From an uncultured Sphingomonadaceae bacterium (lineage in GTDB: Bacteria; Pseudomonadota; Alphaproteobacteria; Sphingomonadales; Sphingomonadaceae): a stretch of 64,000 nt of DNA. How positions within the stretch are numbered: position 1 is the stretch's first letter; every line of letters starts with the position of its first letter. Where the stretch lies: contig CANNFX010000001.1 of the NCBI GenBank assembly GCA_947504025.1, positions 1-64,000 on the forward strand, read 5' to 3'. The translations under genes were made by a program, and so were the position numbers. Under the pieces are notes generated by a model that saw only the letters and a program-made list of their open reading frames with translations, did not search any database and was not told the origin of the DNA. Positions 37,309 to 46,237 of the stretch are shown piece by piece.

Positions 37309-37478
37309 GCACTCACTCCTCAAAAACGCGGCATCCCGAAACATGGGAGCGCAAAAAATGCCAAAAACGCCGGCGAACGAAACCTCGTTGGCCAGCGTGC
37401 GGTCAAAGAACCGACTTTTCCAATTTTAAACCAATATGCCTTGGCTTGGCTCAGGTCGAGGCGAAAATGGTTGATTTT

Positions 37479-37525
37479 GAGAACCGGAGCGGAGCCTAGC
37501 TTAGGCTAGGTGAGCACCGGAAGCG
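37479..37525. repeat. Hairpin flanked by imperfect direct repeats
   Basis: GAGAACCGGAGCG (37479-37491) and GAGCACCGGAAGCG (37512-37525) are imperfect direct repeats. Between them is a six-pair hairpin CCTAGC-TTAG-GCTAGG (37495-37510), which overlaps a second palindrome GCCTA-GCT-TAGGC. It is in the gap between tRNA-Ala and ffh. No open frame or T tract accounts for it. Confidence 0.6.
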
Positions 37526-37572
37526 CAAAAATCGGCCATTTGCAGCCCGTCCTGGGGCAAACCGAGGTATAT

Positions 37573-37648
37573 TGGTGGAGCCTAGCGGGATCGAACCGCT
37601 GACCTCAACACTGCCAGTGTTGCGCTCTCCCAGCTGAGCTAAGGCCCC
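37573..37648 (-). tRNA. tRNA-Ala (anticodon GGC)
   Basis: On the minus strand a full cloverleaf can be drawn: acceptor GGGGCCT with AGGCTCC (one G-T pair), D arm GCTC...GAGC, anticodon arm CAACA-CTGGCAG-TGTTG with GGC at 34-36, T arm AGCGG-TTCGATC-CCGCT, and an encoded CCA. It reads alanine GCC codons and is 76 bases including CCA. Confidence 0.97.
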
Positions 37649-37719
37649 GTACCAATGTCACCCACCATAGGCGGGAGGCAGCCCTTTATGAAGCGCCCCC
37701 GCCTTTGGCAAGTCGAAAC

Positions 37720-38046
37720 TTAACTTTCAGGCTTGTCGTCGTCGTCACCCTTGCCCTTGGTCACGCCAAGGTCATCATCACCGCCGAGGTCGACATCATT
37801 ATCAGGCGAATCTTCGCCGTCATCGAGGTTTTCCAACTCTTCGTCGGCCAAGTCGCTATCCGCTTCCTTGTCCTTCTTCTTCTCGTTCTCTTCAAACGGA
37901 ATTGGCTGCTTGCTCTTCAAAACAGGCTCTGGATCCCACTCGTTCGCACATTCGATGCAAACAACCGGATCGTCTTTTCCGAGATCGTAGAAGCGAGTGC
38001 CGCACTTCGGGCAGCTACGCTTCGTGCCCCATTCTGGCTTGACCAT
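37720..38046 (-). CDS. TIGR02300 family protein (FYDLN acid)
   Basis: A 108-residue protein of a family found in alphaproteobacteria: MVKPEWGTKRSCPKCGTRFYDLGKDDPVVCIECANEWDPE with two CxxC pairs forming a zinc ribbon, then a tail of Asp and Glu. No function is established. The ATG at 38046 starts the conserved part; the frame is open 14 codons upstream. It lies between tRNA-Ala and aroA, which is divergent. Confidence 0.9.
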   Translation of the reverse strand: MVKPEWGTKRSCPKCGTRFYDLGKDDPVVCIECANEWDPEPVLKSKQPIPFEENEKKKDKEADSDLADEELENLDDGEDSPDNDVDLGGDDDLGVTKGKGDDDDKPES

Positions 38047-38208
38047 GTTAATTCCTTGGATGTGCCTACCATCAGAGGCGGGCTGCAATTCTGTAAGTTA
38101 TGGATGGGCAGTGCAAAGGCCTGAATCAAGCCCTCGACCACTTCGGCGCGCGCCTTGCCATAGGGCTAGAGCGCTGTCAAAGCGTGCGCCCAAGCCGCAG
38201 CCTATTTT

Positions 38209-39549
38209 GTGAGAATTACGACTTTGTCCGCCAGCCCGACACCGCGCCGCTTCATGCCTTCTGGCCCGCTCAAAGGCCGCATCCGCGTGCCCGGCGATAA
38301 ATCGATCAGTCACCGAGCGCTAATGCTGTCGGCGCTTGCCATCGGCGAAAGCACGATCACCGGCTTGCTAGAGGGCGAAGATGTGCTCGCCACGGCCGCT
38401 GCCATGCGCGCCATGGGCGCTGACATTGTGAGAAGCGATGACGGCACCTGGCGGGTCCACGGCGTCGGGGTCGGCGGATTGCTTCAGCCAGATGTACCGT
38501 TGGATATGGGCAACAGCGGAACGTCCACGCGTTTGCTTATGGGCCTGGTCGCCAGCCACGGCATAACCGCAAGCTTCACCGGCGATGCAAGCCTGTCAGG
38601 CCGCCCGATGGGCCGCGTTATTGCACCGCTCTCGCAAATGGGAGCGGACATATCTTCCGCGCCCGCTGGACGCCTGCCGCTGATCCTGCGCGGCATGAGT
38701 CCGGCCATTCCCATTACGTACCGCCTGCCGGTAGCCTCAGCGCAGGTGAAAAGCGCTATTATGTTGGCAGCCCTTAACACACCAGGCATCACAACCGTTA
38801 TCGAACCGGTTCCAACGCGCGATCATTCTGAACGCATGCTCAAGGGCTTCGGCGCAGATGTCGAAGTTGAGGAAATAGCCGGAGAACGCGTGATCCGTGT
38901 GCGCGGAGAAGCCGACCTTCAGCCACAGACCATCGAAGTGCCCGGTGATCCATCTTCGGCAGCATTCTTTGCAGTAGCAGCCCTCATCACGCCGGGCAGC
39001 GAAGTCATTATCGAAAATGTCGGTCTCAACCCGACCCGCGCGGGGCTATTCACGGTTCTTCGCCAAATGGGCGGCAGCATCGAAGAATTGAATGTCCGGG
39101 AAGTTGGTGGCGAACCTGTCGCCGATTTGATGGTCAAACACTCGGCTCTAAAAGGTGTCACAGTGGACCCAGCTCTCGCCCCGAGCATGATCGATGAATT
39201 TCCAGTCTTGTTTGTGGCCGCTTCAGTCGCCGAGGGCAGAACCACGACATCCGGCCTTGATGAACTTCGAGTCAAAGAATCAGACCGGCTTGACGCAATG
39301 GCAAAGGCACTCGAACTGGCTGGTGCGTCGGTGACACAGCAGGAAGACGGCCTGATTATCGACGGTACCGGCGGCACACCGCTTGCCGGCGGTGGCCCCG
39401 CTATAACACATCTCGATCACCGCATCGCCATGAGTATGGCAGTAGCCGGACTCGCTAGCGTGTCCGGCGTCGAAGTGGACGACACCGGCCCAATCGCAAC
39501 CAGCTTCCCGAATTTTGAAAATCTGCTCAGATCATTGGATGGCAAATGA
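38209..39549 (+). CDS. aroA: 5-enolpyruvylshikimate-3-phosphate synthase
   Basis: Shikimate-pathway enzyme that joins PEP to shikimate 3-phosphate. 446 residues with PGDKSISHRALML, the PEP-binding NSGTSTRLLMGL, and KESDRLDAMAKALE near the end. I use the GTG at 38209 because the residues TPRRF just after it are, from memory, kept in related enzymes; an ATG at 38254 is the alternative, and neither has a clear ribosome site. The stop overlaps the next small gene by four bases. Confidence 0.95.
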   Translation: MRITTLSASPTPRRFMPSGPLKGRIRVPGDKSISHRALMLSALAIGESTITGLLEGEDVLATAAAMRAMGADIVRSDDGTWRVHGVGVGGLLQPDVPLDMGNSGTSTRLLMGLVASHGITASFTGDASLSGRPMGRVIAPLSQMGADISSAPAGRLPLILRGMSPAIPITYRLPVASAQVKSAIMLAALNTPGITTVIEPVPTRDHSERMLKGFGADVEVEEIAGERVIRVRGEADLQPQTIEVPGDPSSAAFFAVAALITPGSEVIIENVGLNPTRAGLFTVLRQMGGSIEELNVREVGGEPVADLMVKHSALKGVTVDPALAPSMIDEFPVLFVAASVAEGRTTTSGLDELRVKESDRLDAMAKALELAGASVTQQEDGLIIDGTGGTPLAGGGPAITHLDHRIAMSMAVAGLASVSGVEVDDTGPIATSFPNFENLLRSLDGK

Positions 39550-39815
39550 ACGCATATATCAGCTCCTTCACAGCCGACCTGATCGGCTTTGCCGGCATGT
39601 TCTGCATCGTCTCTGCATTTGCTTACAGCAATGTGGCCAAAGCGATGAATATGGTCCTATTTAACTTAACCAATTTGGCGGGAGCGATTTTACTCACAAT
39701 ATCGCTGTTGGTGAATTACAATCTGCCAACTCTGGTACTTGAAGTCGTTTGGATGGCCATCGCGCTATTTGGCTTGGGCAAGGAATTTATGCGGCGGAGG
39801 CAAGCAGCAGCATGA
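39546..39815 (+). CDS. Small membrane protein, CBU_0592-like
   Basis: 89 residues with three hydrophobic segments (7-30, 36-58 and 60-78). The pattern, GFAGMFCIVSAFAYSN followed by NLTNLAGAILL, fits the CBU_0592 family of unknown function. It overlaps aroA and cmk by four bases each (both ATGA), so the three genes are translated in series. Confidence 0.75.
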   Translation: MNAYISSFTADLIGFAGMFCIVSAFAYSNVAKAMNMVLFNLTNLAGAILLTISLLVNYNLPTLVLEVVWMAIALFGLGKEFMRRRQAAA

Positions 39816-40441
39816 TAATCGCGGTCGACGGTCCTACAGCCTCAGGCAAAGGAACAATCGCCAAGGGGTTGGCGGCCCATTTCGGACTACCGCACCTCGA
39901 TACAGGGCTGCTCTACCGTGCAGTAGGCAAACAAGTCGAACTGAACGGCGGTGATGCGGAGGATCAAGCTGATGCTTTGGCAGCATGCAGTTTCCCCGCC
40001 GCACTCCTGGCGGACGAATGCCTGCGTAGTGAAGCTGTAGGCGGATTGGCTAGCCGCGTTTCTGTGCATCCTGCGGTTCGCGAAGCCCTCCTCAAACGTC
40101 AGCAGGACTTTGCCTTTCAAACGGGCGGCGCCGTACTGGACGGGCGTGACATAGGGACCGTCATTGCTCCGGAAGCCGATGCCAAGCTGTTCGTTATCGC
40201 CACGGTCGATGCCCGCGCCGAGCGCCGCTTTCGCGAGATGCAGGACCGAGGCGAAATTGTAACACTTGAAAAAATCGCCGAAGACCTTCGCCGCCGTGAC
40301 GAACGCGACAGTAGTCGCCAAACAGCCCCCCTCGTCCCCGCACCCGATGCCTATATCATCGACACTACATCGCTTGGTCGTGACGCAGCATTTGCCGCGG
40401 CAATCGAGGCCGTTGAAGCAGCGCTAGCCGCGACGGATTAG
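39812..40441 (+). CDS. cmk: Cytidylate kinase
   Basis: Phosphorylates CMP and dCMP. 209 residues from the ATG at 39812, which overlaps the preceding stop by four bases; the P-loop DGPTASGKGT is at residues 6-15. DGRDIGTVIAPEADAKLFVIA and the Arg-rich lid segment RRRDERDSSRQTAPL are typical. Upstream of rpsA, the order seen in many bacteria (aroA-cmk-rpsA). Confidence 0.96.
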   Translation: MIIAVDGPTASGKGTIAKGLAAHFGLPHLDTGLLYRAVGKQVELNGGDAEDQADALAACSFPAALLADECLRSEAVGGLASRVSVHPAVREALLKRQQDFAFQTGGAVLDGRDIGTVIAPEADAKLFVIATVDARAERRFREMQDRGEIVTLEKIAEDLRRRDERDSSRQTAPLVPAPDAYIIDTTSLGRDAAFAAAIEAVEAALAATD

Positions 40442-40888
40442 CCTGTCCTACATGGCTTAATGTTGGCACAATTGCGCGATGATTAGCCAGGTCGCCACTC
40501 GTAAAAACCTACTAACGATCTTGGGTCGCGGATCCGACGTAACAATTATCCTAAGGACACTGTCACATGTGTCACTTTGCCGGTCGCCGGCAGTGTCTTT
40601 CGCTTGCCTTTTACTAGAATATTGCCTAAGCGCGCGCCCGTTCGACAGGTCATGGACCCGGTCGGAGGCTGCTTTCGAGCATTGCCGGATTCGCTGGGCG
40701 CCAGTTCGCCCGCATTCGGCATTTCTGCTTCCGTTCGATCTCCATGATCCAGAGAGCCTCTATCAAGGCATTCGGCCCGGTAGAGAGTTCGGCCCCTTTG
40801 GCCCGCAATGGCAATCCCGCCAGCGCGGAGAAAAGACCCCGGTAAACAACCCGGTGGCCGGTTTTGAATACTTAGGAAACTCCAACAT
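40442..40888 (+). other. 447-base gap before rpsA
   Basis: No convincing gene. It holds the 26-nt element shared with rpsF (40556-40581), an A+T-rich patch around 40608-40625 that could be promoter, and a long 5' leader with GC-rich self-complementary stretches around 40845-40863. Open frames in it run into rpsA in other frames and look spurious. Confidence 0.65.
40556..40581 (+). promoter_or_regulatory. 26-nt element shared exactly with the rpsF upstream region
   Basis: Identical over 26 bases to 20246-20271, including the twin TGTCAC copies spaced by ATG and the trailing TTTGCC. Here it is 307 bases before the rpsA ATG and in the gene's direction. Flanks differ at once on both sides, so the element rather than a longer duplication is conserved. 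Confidence 0.7.
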
Positions 40889-42598
40889 ATGGCAACTGCG
40901 CCCAACCCGACACGCGACGATTTCGCCGCGATGCTCGACGAACAATTCGGCAATGCCGACGACGGTGGCTTTGAAGGCCGCGTAGTCAAAGGCACTGTCA
41001 CCGCGATCGAAAACGACAAGGCAGTGATCGACGTAGGCCTCAAATCCGAAGGCCGCGTCCCCCTTAAAGAATTCGTTCGTGGCGAAGGCGATAGCGAACT
41101 GAAGGTCGGCGACGAAGTCGAAGTGTATGTCGACCGCGTCGAAAACTCCGATGGCGAAGCAATGCTCAGCCGCGACCGCGCCCGCCGCGAAGCCGCATGG
41201 GACAAGCTCGAAAGCGAATTTGGCGAAGAAAAGCGCGTCGAAGGCCGCATCTTCGGCCGCGTCAAGGGCGGCTTCACTGTCGATCTCGACGGCGCCGTAG
41301 CCTTCCTGCCCGGCAGCCAGGTCGACATTCGCCCCGTGCGCGATGTTACCCCGCTGATGGACATGCCGCAGCCTTTCCAGATCCTCAAGATGGACCGTCG
41401 CCGTGGCAACATCGTTGTTTCGCGCCGTGCCGTTCTCGAAGAAACACGCGCAGAACAGCGCAGCGAGCTGATCGATCAGTTGGCTGAAAACCAGGTCATC
41501 GAAGGCGTGGTCAAGAACATCACCGATTATGGTGCGTTCGTTGATCTCGGCGGTATCGACGGCCTGCTCCATGTCACCGACATGAGCTACAAGCGCGTCA
41601 ACCACCCGAGCGAAGTGATCGCCATTGGCGACACCGTCAAAGTTCAGATCATCCGTATCAATGCCGAAACACAGCGTATCTCGCTGGGCATGAAGCAGCT
41701 TGAAAGCGATCCATGGGACGGCGTTGCAGCCAAGTACCCTGTCGGCGCGAAGCTGTCGGGTACGGTTACGAACATCACCGAATATGGTGCATTCGTCGAA
41801 ATCGAAGCCGGCATCGAAGGCCTGGTACACGTTTCGGAAATGAGCTGGACCAAGAAGAACGTCCACCCGGGCAAGATCGTATCGACCTCGCAAGAAGTCG
41901 ATGTGATCGTCCTCGAAGTGGATTCGGAAAAACGCCGCATCTCACTTGGCCTGAAGCAGGCAATGGGTAATCCTTGGGAAGAATTCGCCGACAAGCACCC
42001 AGTGGGTTCGGTCGTCGATGGCGAAGTCAAAAATGCCACAGAATTCGGCCTGTTCATCGGCCTTGATGGCGACGTCGACGGCATGGTTCACATGTCGGAC
42101 ATTGCGTGGGGCATCTCGGGCGAAGACGCGCTCGCACTGCACCGTAAGGGTGAAGAAGTTCAGGCCGTCGTTCTCGATGTCGATACCGACAAGGAACGTA
42201 TCAGCCTTGGCATGAAGCAGCTCGAAAAGGGCGCACCTTCGGCAGAAGGCGCATCCGCAGCTGGCGCACTGAAGCGCGGCGACGTTGTCACCGTGACTGT
42301 CCTCGAAGTTCGCGATGGCGGCCTCGAAGTGCAGGCTGGCGACGATGGAGCCACCGGCTTCGTCAAGCGTTCGGACCTTGGCCGCGACCGTGACGAGCAG
42401 CGTCCCGATCGCTTCCAAACCGGCCAGAAGATCGACGCAATGGTTACCGGTTTCGACCGTTCCAAGAAGCCGAACTTCTCGATCAAGGCTCACCAGATTT
42501 CCGAAGAGAAGGAAGCAGTGGCCAAGTTCGGTTCATCCGATTCGGGCGCATCGCTTGGCGACATCCTTGGTGCCGCACTGAAGAAGAACGAAGAATAA
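40889..42598 (+). CDS. rpsA: 30S ribosomal protein S1
   Basis: 569 residues with six S1 RNA-binding repeats (about 26-94, 112-176, 197-265, 282-352, 369-438 and 456-524); repeats three to five carry GAFVDLGGIDGLLHVTDMSYKRVNHPSE-like signatures. S1 brings mRNAs to the 30S subunit. Typical alphaproteobacterial length. A long leader and the shared 26-nt element precede it; autogenous control of rpsA is well known in other bacteria. Confidence 0.97.
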   Translation: MATAPNPTRDDFAAMLDEQFGNADDGGFEGRVVKGTVTAIENDKAVIDVGLKSEGRVPLKEFVRGEGDSELKVGDEVEVYVDRVENSDGEAMLSRDRARREAAWDKLESEFGEEKRVEGRIFGRVKGGFTVDLDGAVAFLPGSQVDIRPVRDVTPLMDMPQPFQILKMDRRRGNIVVSRRAVLEETRAEQRSELIDQLAENQVIEGVVKNITDYGAFVDLGGIDGLLHVTDMSYKRVNHPSEVIAIGDTVKVQIIRINAETQRISLGMKQLESDPWDGVAAKYPVGAKLSGTVTNITEYGAFVEIEAGIEGLVHVSEMSWTKKNVHPGKIVSTSQEVDVIVLEVDSEKRRISLGLKQAMGNPWEEFADKHPVGSVVDGEVKNATEFGLFIGLDGDVDGMVHMSDIAWGISGEDALALHRKGEEVQAVVLDVDTDKERISLGMKQLEKGAPSAEGASAAGALKRGDVVTVTVLEVRDGGLEVQAGDDGATGFVKRSDLGRDRDEQRPDRFQTGQKIDAMVTGFDRSKKPNFSIKAHQISEEKEAVAKFGSSDSGASLGDILGAALKKNEE

Positions 42599-42639
42599 GC
42601 TCTTCGTTTCAGCTTCGGCCAAACGCCGGATAAGAATTG

Positions 42640-42673
42640 GCCCGTCTGCTCATATCGAGCGGGCGGGCTTTTT
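42640..42673 (+). terminator. Intrinsic terminator of rpsA
   Basis: A perfect 12-pair stem (42640-42651 with 42657-42668, two G-T pairs) around the loop ATATC, followed by TTTTT. It lies 41 bases after the rpsA stop. Confidence 0.92.
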
Positions 42674-42704
42674 CTTTGCGGCCTGTTGGCATACACTCAG
42701 CCCC

Positions 42705-43460
42705 ATGATCGAAATCCACCAATTCCCGTGCCTGTCCGACAATTACGGCTATCTCGTCCACGATCCTGACAGCGGGGAAACGACCTGCATCGATACACCT
42801 GATGCAAGCGCCTATCTTGCCGAGGCCGAGGCAAAAGGTTGGAAGATCACCCACATCTGGAACACCCATTGGCATCCCGATCATGCAGGGGGCAACGAAG
42901 TTATCAAGGCTGCGACAGGCTGCACCATCATTGCGCCGCAGGAAGTTGATCGTATCAGCGCAATCGACCAAGTAATCAAACATGGTGACACCGTCTCACT
43001 GGGGCGCTTTGTTGCTGAAGTGATCGACGTTGGCGGCCACACAAAAGGTCACATTGCATTCCATATGCCTGAAGCCGACGTGGCATTCGTCGGCGACGCT
43101 GTCTTCGCGCTGGGCTGCGGGCGGATGTTTGAGGGCACGCCTGACCAGTTCTGGAACAGCCTGGAGCGGATAAAGGCCCTCCCCCCTAAAACGATGCTCT
43201 ATTGCGCCCATGAATATACGGCAGCGAATGCAGAGTTCGCCGTACATGCTGATCCGGAAAATGCTGCATTGACCGCCTACGCCGACGAGATCACGGATAA
43301 ACGATCACGCGACGAGCGTACCGTACCCATGCCGCTTTCCCGCGAACTCGAAACAAATCCGTTCCTGCGCGCCGACACTCCTGCGATGCAAACACGCTGG
43401 GGCGGAGACTCGCCCGATCAGACCTTCGCAGCGTTAAGAGCAGCCAAGGATAATTTCTGA
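42705..43460 (+). CDS. gloB: Hydroxyacylglutathione hydrolase (glyoxalase II)
   Basis: Metallo-beta-lactamase fold enzyme that hydrolyses S-lactoylglutathione. 251 residues, with the metal motif THWHPDH at 54-60, GHTKGHIAFH and FVGDAVFALGCGRMFEGTPDQFWNSL, and YCAHEYTAANAEFA in the C-terminal part, all of which separate GloB from other members of the fold. It stands alone between rpsA and the convergent atp operon. Confidence 0.95.
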   Translation: MIEIHQFPCLSDNYGYLVHDPDSGETTCIDTPDASAYLAEAEAKGWKITHIWNTHWHPDHAGGNEVIKAATGCTIIAPQEVDRISAIDQVIKHGDTVSLGRFVAEVIDVGGHTKGHIAFHMPEADVAFVGDAVFALGCGRMFEGTPDQFWNSLERIKALPPKTMLYCAHEYTAANAEFAVHADPENAALTAYADEITDKRSRDERTVPMPLSRELETNPFLRADTPAMQTRWGGDSPDQTFAALRAAKDNF

Positions 43461-43486
43461 CTCTTATTGTCGCGGCCTATGATACG

Positions 43487-43510
43487 AAAAAGGCGGCCAC
43501 ACGGGCCGCC
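43487..43510 (-). terminator. Intrinsic terminator of the atp (F0) operon
   Basis: Read on the minus strand: GGCGGCC-CGTGT-GGCCGCC followed by TTTTT. It begins 26 bases after the atpF stop. The plus-strand reading for gloB lacks a T tract. Confidence 0.9.
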
Positions 43511-43536
43511 CAATTCAATCAAATTCACACCTGAAT

Positions 43537-44100
43537 TCAGATGCTATTGATCAGCTCGTCTGCAAGTTTTTGATCTGCAGCCGCATCGTGCTTCTTCGCG
43601 ATCAATGTCGAGGCTGCGCCGGTTGCAACGACAGCAGCCGTTTCACGAACTTCAGCAATTGCACTGCGTTCGGCAGATGCAATTTTGTCCTCAGCCATCT
43701 GCTTGCGGCGAACAATCATCGCCTTCGCATCAACTTCAGCCTTTTCGACTATCGCACCAGCTTCACCGCGAGCCGTTTCGAGCATCGCTTCGGCGTCTTT
43801 TTCAGCGCCAGCAATCTTGGCCGTATATTCAGCGCGGAGAGCTTCCGCCTCAGAACGCAGCTTCTTTGCCTCGTCCAGATTTTCGCGGATCGCGGCAATG
43901 CGGCCATCAAGGCCTGCACCGATAGTCCGGTGCACCTTGGCACCGAAAAACGCGATCATCAGCAACACCGTCATAGCAATCGCGACAATACCGAAAGGCG
44001 GAATACCGAAGAGTTCCGGCTCGACGTGCTTCGCTACACCGTCTTCGACTTCGATCGTCTCGGTTGGGTCGGTCGTGAAGACCTCAGGGGCATTAGACAT
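43537..44100 (-). CDS. atpF: ATP synthase F0 subunit b
   Basis: 187 residues: one membrane helix (about 33-54, PFGIVAIAMTVLLMIAFFGAKV), then a long charged coiled coil rich in Ala, Glu and Arg, which forms part of the peripheral stalk. Its start overlaps the b' gene by eight bases. As the second b-type gene after the c subunit it is the b rather than the b' chain. Confidence 0.92.
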   Translation of the reverse strand: MSNAPEVFTTDPTETIEVEDGVAKHVEPELFGIPPFGIVAIAMTVLLMIAFFGAKVHRTIGAGLDGRIAAIRENLDEAKKLRSEAEALRAEYTAKIAGAEKDAEAMLETARGEAGAIVEKAEVDAKAMIVRRKQMAEDKIASAERSAIAEVRETAAVVATGAASTLIAKKHDAAADQKLADELINSI

Positions 44101-44587
44101 TTGTCATCGCCTCCTTGACGGCGGATTTGGCGCTGGCTGCAGTCACCTTCACACCAGCAAGCCGCTGGACAATGTCCTGAGCAGCTTCGGCAGCAACGGA
44201 CTGAATCTCACCCATAGCTTCATCGCGCGAGGCGTTGATGCGGGTTTCGGCTTCGTCCAACTTCTTGTCGATCCGCTTCTGAGCGGCGGCAAGCTTCTTC
44301 TCGCTGTCAGCGTTGGCCTTCGCCTTTGCATCACCGACGAGGGCCTGCGCAGCAGCGCGATTTTCATTCTCACGCTTGCGCCACGCTTCCTCCTCAACAT
44401 CCGCCTGATCACGCGCAGCTTGGGCTGCAGCGAGGTCAGAAGCTATCTGGCTGTCACGCTGGGCGACAGTGGCCATCACTTTCGGAACCATGCCTCGGCC
44501 GATCACGAAGAAAACGAGGCCGAAAAAGATCAAGAGCCAGAATATCTGGCTTGAGTAAGTATCAGCAATCTGTGCGATCTGAGGCAT
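44093..44587 (-). CDS. atpF': ATP synthase F0 subunit b'
   Basis: 164 residues: short N-terminus MPQIAQIADTYSSQIFWLLIFFGLVFFVIGRGMVPK with one membrane helix, then a long Ala/Glu/Lys coiled coil. Paired b and b' genes are usual in alphaproteobacteria and other photosynthetic lineages. Lies between atpE and atpF. Confidence 0.92.
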   Translation of the reverse strand: MPQIAQIADTYSSQIFWLLIFFGLVFFVIGRGMVPKVMATVAQRDSQIASDLAAAQAARDQADVEEEAWRKRENENRAAAQALVGDAKAKANADSEKKLAAAQKRIDKKLDEAETRINASRDEAMGEIQSVAAEAAQDIVQRLAGVKVTAASAKSAVKEAMTNV

Positions 44588-44663
44588 TGAATGCGTCCCG
44601 AAGGGTCAGTCAGAGGATAGCCGGCCGGAGAGTTTCTCCGGCCGGCGATTGTGGTCTTTTAGG

Positions 44664-44891
44664 TCAGGCGACGAAGATCAGGATCATCGCGACGACGAAT
44701 GCCAACAGGCCGAGAAGTTCAGCGGCGGCGAAGCCGATGAACAGGCGGCCCTGCTGGCCGTCAGCTGCACCAGGATTGCGCAGCGCGCTTTCCAGGAACG
44801 AGCCAAAAACATTACCCACACCGATGGCGGCCATGCCGGCACCGATAGCTGCGAGACCGGCACCGATCAGCTTTGCTGCTTCTGCGTCCAT
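44664..44891 (-). CDS. atpE: ATP synthase F0 subunit c
   Basis: 75 residues forming two membrane helices joined by a polar loop (ALRNPGAADGQ). The proton-carrying Glu is in the second helix (FAAAELLGLLAFVVAMILIFVA). The first helix has the Gly/Ala pattern GAGLAAIGAGMAAIGVG. No extra helix or sodium-site pattern is evident. Confidence 0.96.
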   Translation of the reverse strand: MDAEAAKLIGAGLAAIGAGMAAIGVGNVFGSFLESALRNPGAADGQQGRLFIGFAAAELLGLLAFVVAMILIFVA

Positions 44892-44933
44892 TGTAATTAC
44901 TCCTTAGAAAATCAGATAAATTGAAACGATAAC

Positions 44934-45719
44934 TTAGTGCAAATTCTCGGCGTCGTTGATGTAGAGCGAGCTCAACAGCGCGAAGACGTAGGCCTGTATA
45001 CCGGCCACGAGAATTTCTAATGCGCAGATGCCGATCATCAGCAGGAAGCTGGGGAGGCCCACAACAGTGCCCCACAGGGCTCCTGCGTTGGTGCCGTCGA
45101 TCACGAAACTGGAAAGAACTTCCAGCAAAACGTGGCCGGCCATCATTGCCACAAACAACCTGAGAGCGAGGCTGAAGGGGCGCACAAGGAAGGATACGAG
45201 CTCAATCGGGAAGATGATCGGGATCATCGGCCACGGGGTGCCTTGCGGCACGAAGAGCGAGAAGAAGTGGAAGCCGTGCTTCCAAAAGCCAACGATCAGA
45301 ACAATCGCAAAGCTGATAATTGCCAAAACGCCAGTAACGGTGAAGTGGCTGGTGAAGGTGAACGGGTGAACCCCGACCAGACCCAGCGGCAACAGCCCGA
45401 GCAGATTGGCGAACAGAATGAACATGAACAGCGAGAAGATGTAAGGCACATATTTGCGCCCTTCTTTACCTACGTTGGCTTCCAGCATGTCGTCGATAAA
45501 GCCGGTGAAGCTTTCGACGGCCATCTGCCAGCGACCAGGCACCAGCTCGCGCTTCATGCCGCCAAGCACGAAGACTAGCAGGGCAACAAAAGTGATGCCC
45601 ATCCACAGCGCGCTGTTTGTAAACGCAATATTGTAGCCCGCAATTTCCCAACCCTCAGTGCCGGCGAACGGCTTGATGGTAAACTGGTACATTGGGTCGA
45701 CTTTGGCTGGTTGGGCCAC
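44934..45719 (-). CDS. atpB: ATP synthase F0 subunit a
   Basis: 261 residues with five to six membrane helices and the essential Arg in the penultimate region (RPFSLALRLFVAMMAGHVLL). The start region MYQFTIKPF follows a short Met-containing lead. First of the a-c-b'-b run; atpI is 49 bases upstream. Confidence 0.96.
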   Translation of the reverse strand: MAQPAKVDPMYQFTIKPFAGTEGWEIAGYNIAFTNSALWMGITFVALLVFVLGGMKRELVPGRWQMAVESFTGFIDDMLEANVGKEGRKYVPYIFSLFMFILFANLLGLLPLGLVGVHPFTFTSHFTVTGVLAIISFAIVLIVGFWKHGFHFFSLFVPQGTPWPMIPIIFPIELVSFLVRPFSLALRLFVAMMAGHVLLEVLSSFVIDGTNAGALWGTVVGLPSFLLMIGICALEILVAGIQAYVFALLSSLYINDAENLH

Positions 45720-45768
45720 GCTGTCACAAATCCTTGGCTTCGAGCGAAAATCCGGTTCCTAAAACAGC

Positions 45769-46095
45769 CTATTGGCTATCGTCGGGTTTCCGGCTCGCGG
45801 TCCTAATTACATTTCTGAAGGCAACGATGATTCCGAAGAACAGCATTATCAACAGGCCCCAGGGACTGGTTCCGGCAAACTTGTCAATGACGAAGCCGAT
45901 AACCAAACCGCCGAGAATTCCGCCGAGAAGATCCGCCAATACGCGGGACCCCATACGATAATTCGCATCATGTCCCTGTACCTGCGGCTTGTTGCGTCCA
46001 TCTTCACGCTCGCGTGCGGCCTTAAGCCGCGCCTCGAGCGCATCGATTCGCGCATCTTCGCCGATGGGTTCCCGTACAGGCTTTTCGTCACTCAT
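45769..46095 (-). CDS. atpI: ATP synthase assembly protein AtpI
   Basis: 108 residues: a charged N-terminal half (DARIDALEARLKAAREREDG) followed by two membrane helices (about 55-75 and 80-98) with GSRVLADLLGGILGGLVIGFVIDKFAGTSPWGLL. This is the AtpI/F0F1 gate family that aids c-ring assembly. Heads the F0 operon. Confidence 0.9.
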   Translation of the reverse strand: MSDEKPVREPIGEDARIDALEARLKAAREREDGRNKPQVQGHDANYRMGSRVLADLLGGILGGLVIGFVIDKFAGTSPWGLLIMLFFGIIVAFRNVIRTASRKPDDSQ

Positions 46096-46237
46096 GCTCT
46101 AGTCCTCCAAAGGGGAATATAGCACGGGCAAAGAGCCGCCCGCCGAAGGCGTCGCCCCCTTAGAAAAGGGCTTGCCTCAAGTCAACCGGACTAGCGGCTC
46201 ATTTTGGTGAAAGTTTTGTGCCTTAAAGCAGGCGAGC

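Noticed and set aside
37495..37510. The CCTAGC hairpin as a transcription terminator for the tRNA.
   Set aside because: No T tract on either strand, and the flanking direct repeats are not part of a terminator.
37573..37648. tRNA-Ala as an attachment site for an integrated element.
   Set aside because: No integrase gene and no second copy of the tRNA 3' end were seen on either side.
40763..41893. A 376-residue minus-strand frame over the rpsA start.
   Set aside because: Antisense shadow of rpsA with repeated FD/AAD patterns that mirror the S1 coding sequence; no family resemblance.
44326..44907. Plus-strand frame of 193 residues across atpE and the b' gene.
   Set aside because: Runs opposite two clear ATP synthase genes with no motif of its own.
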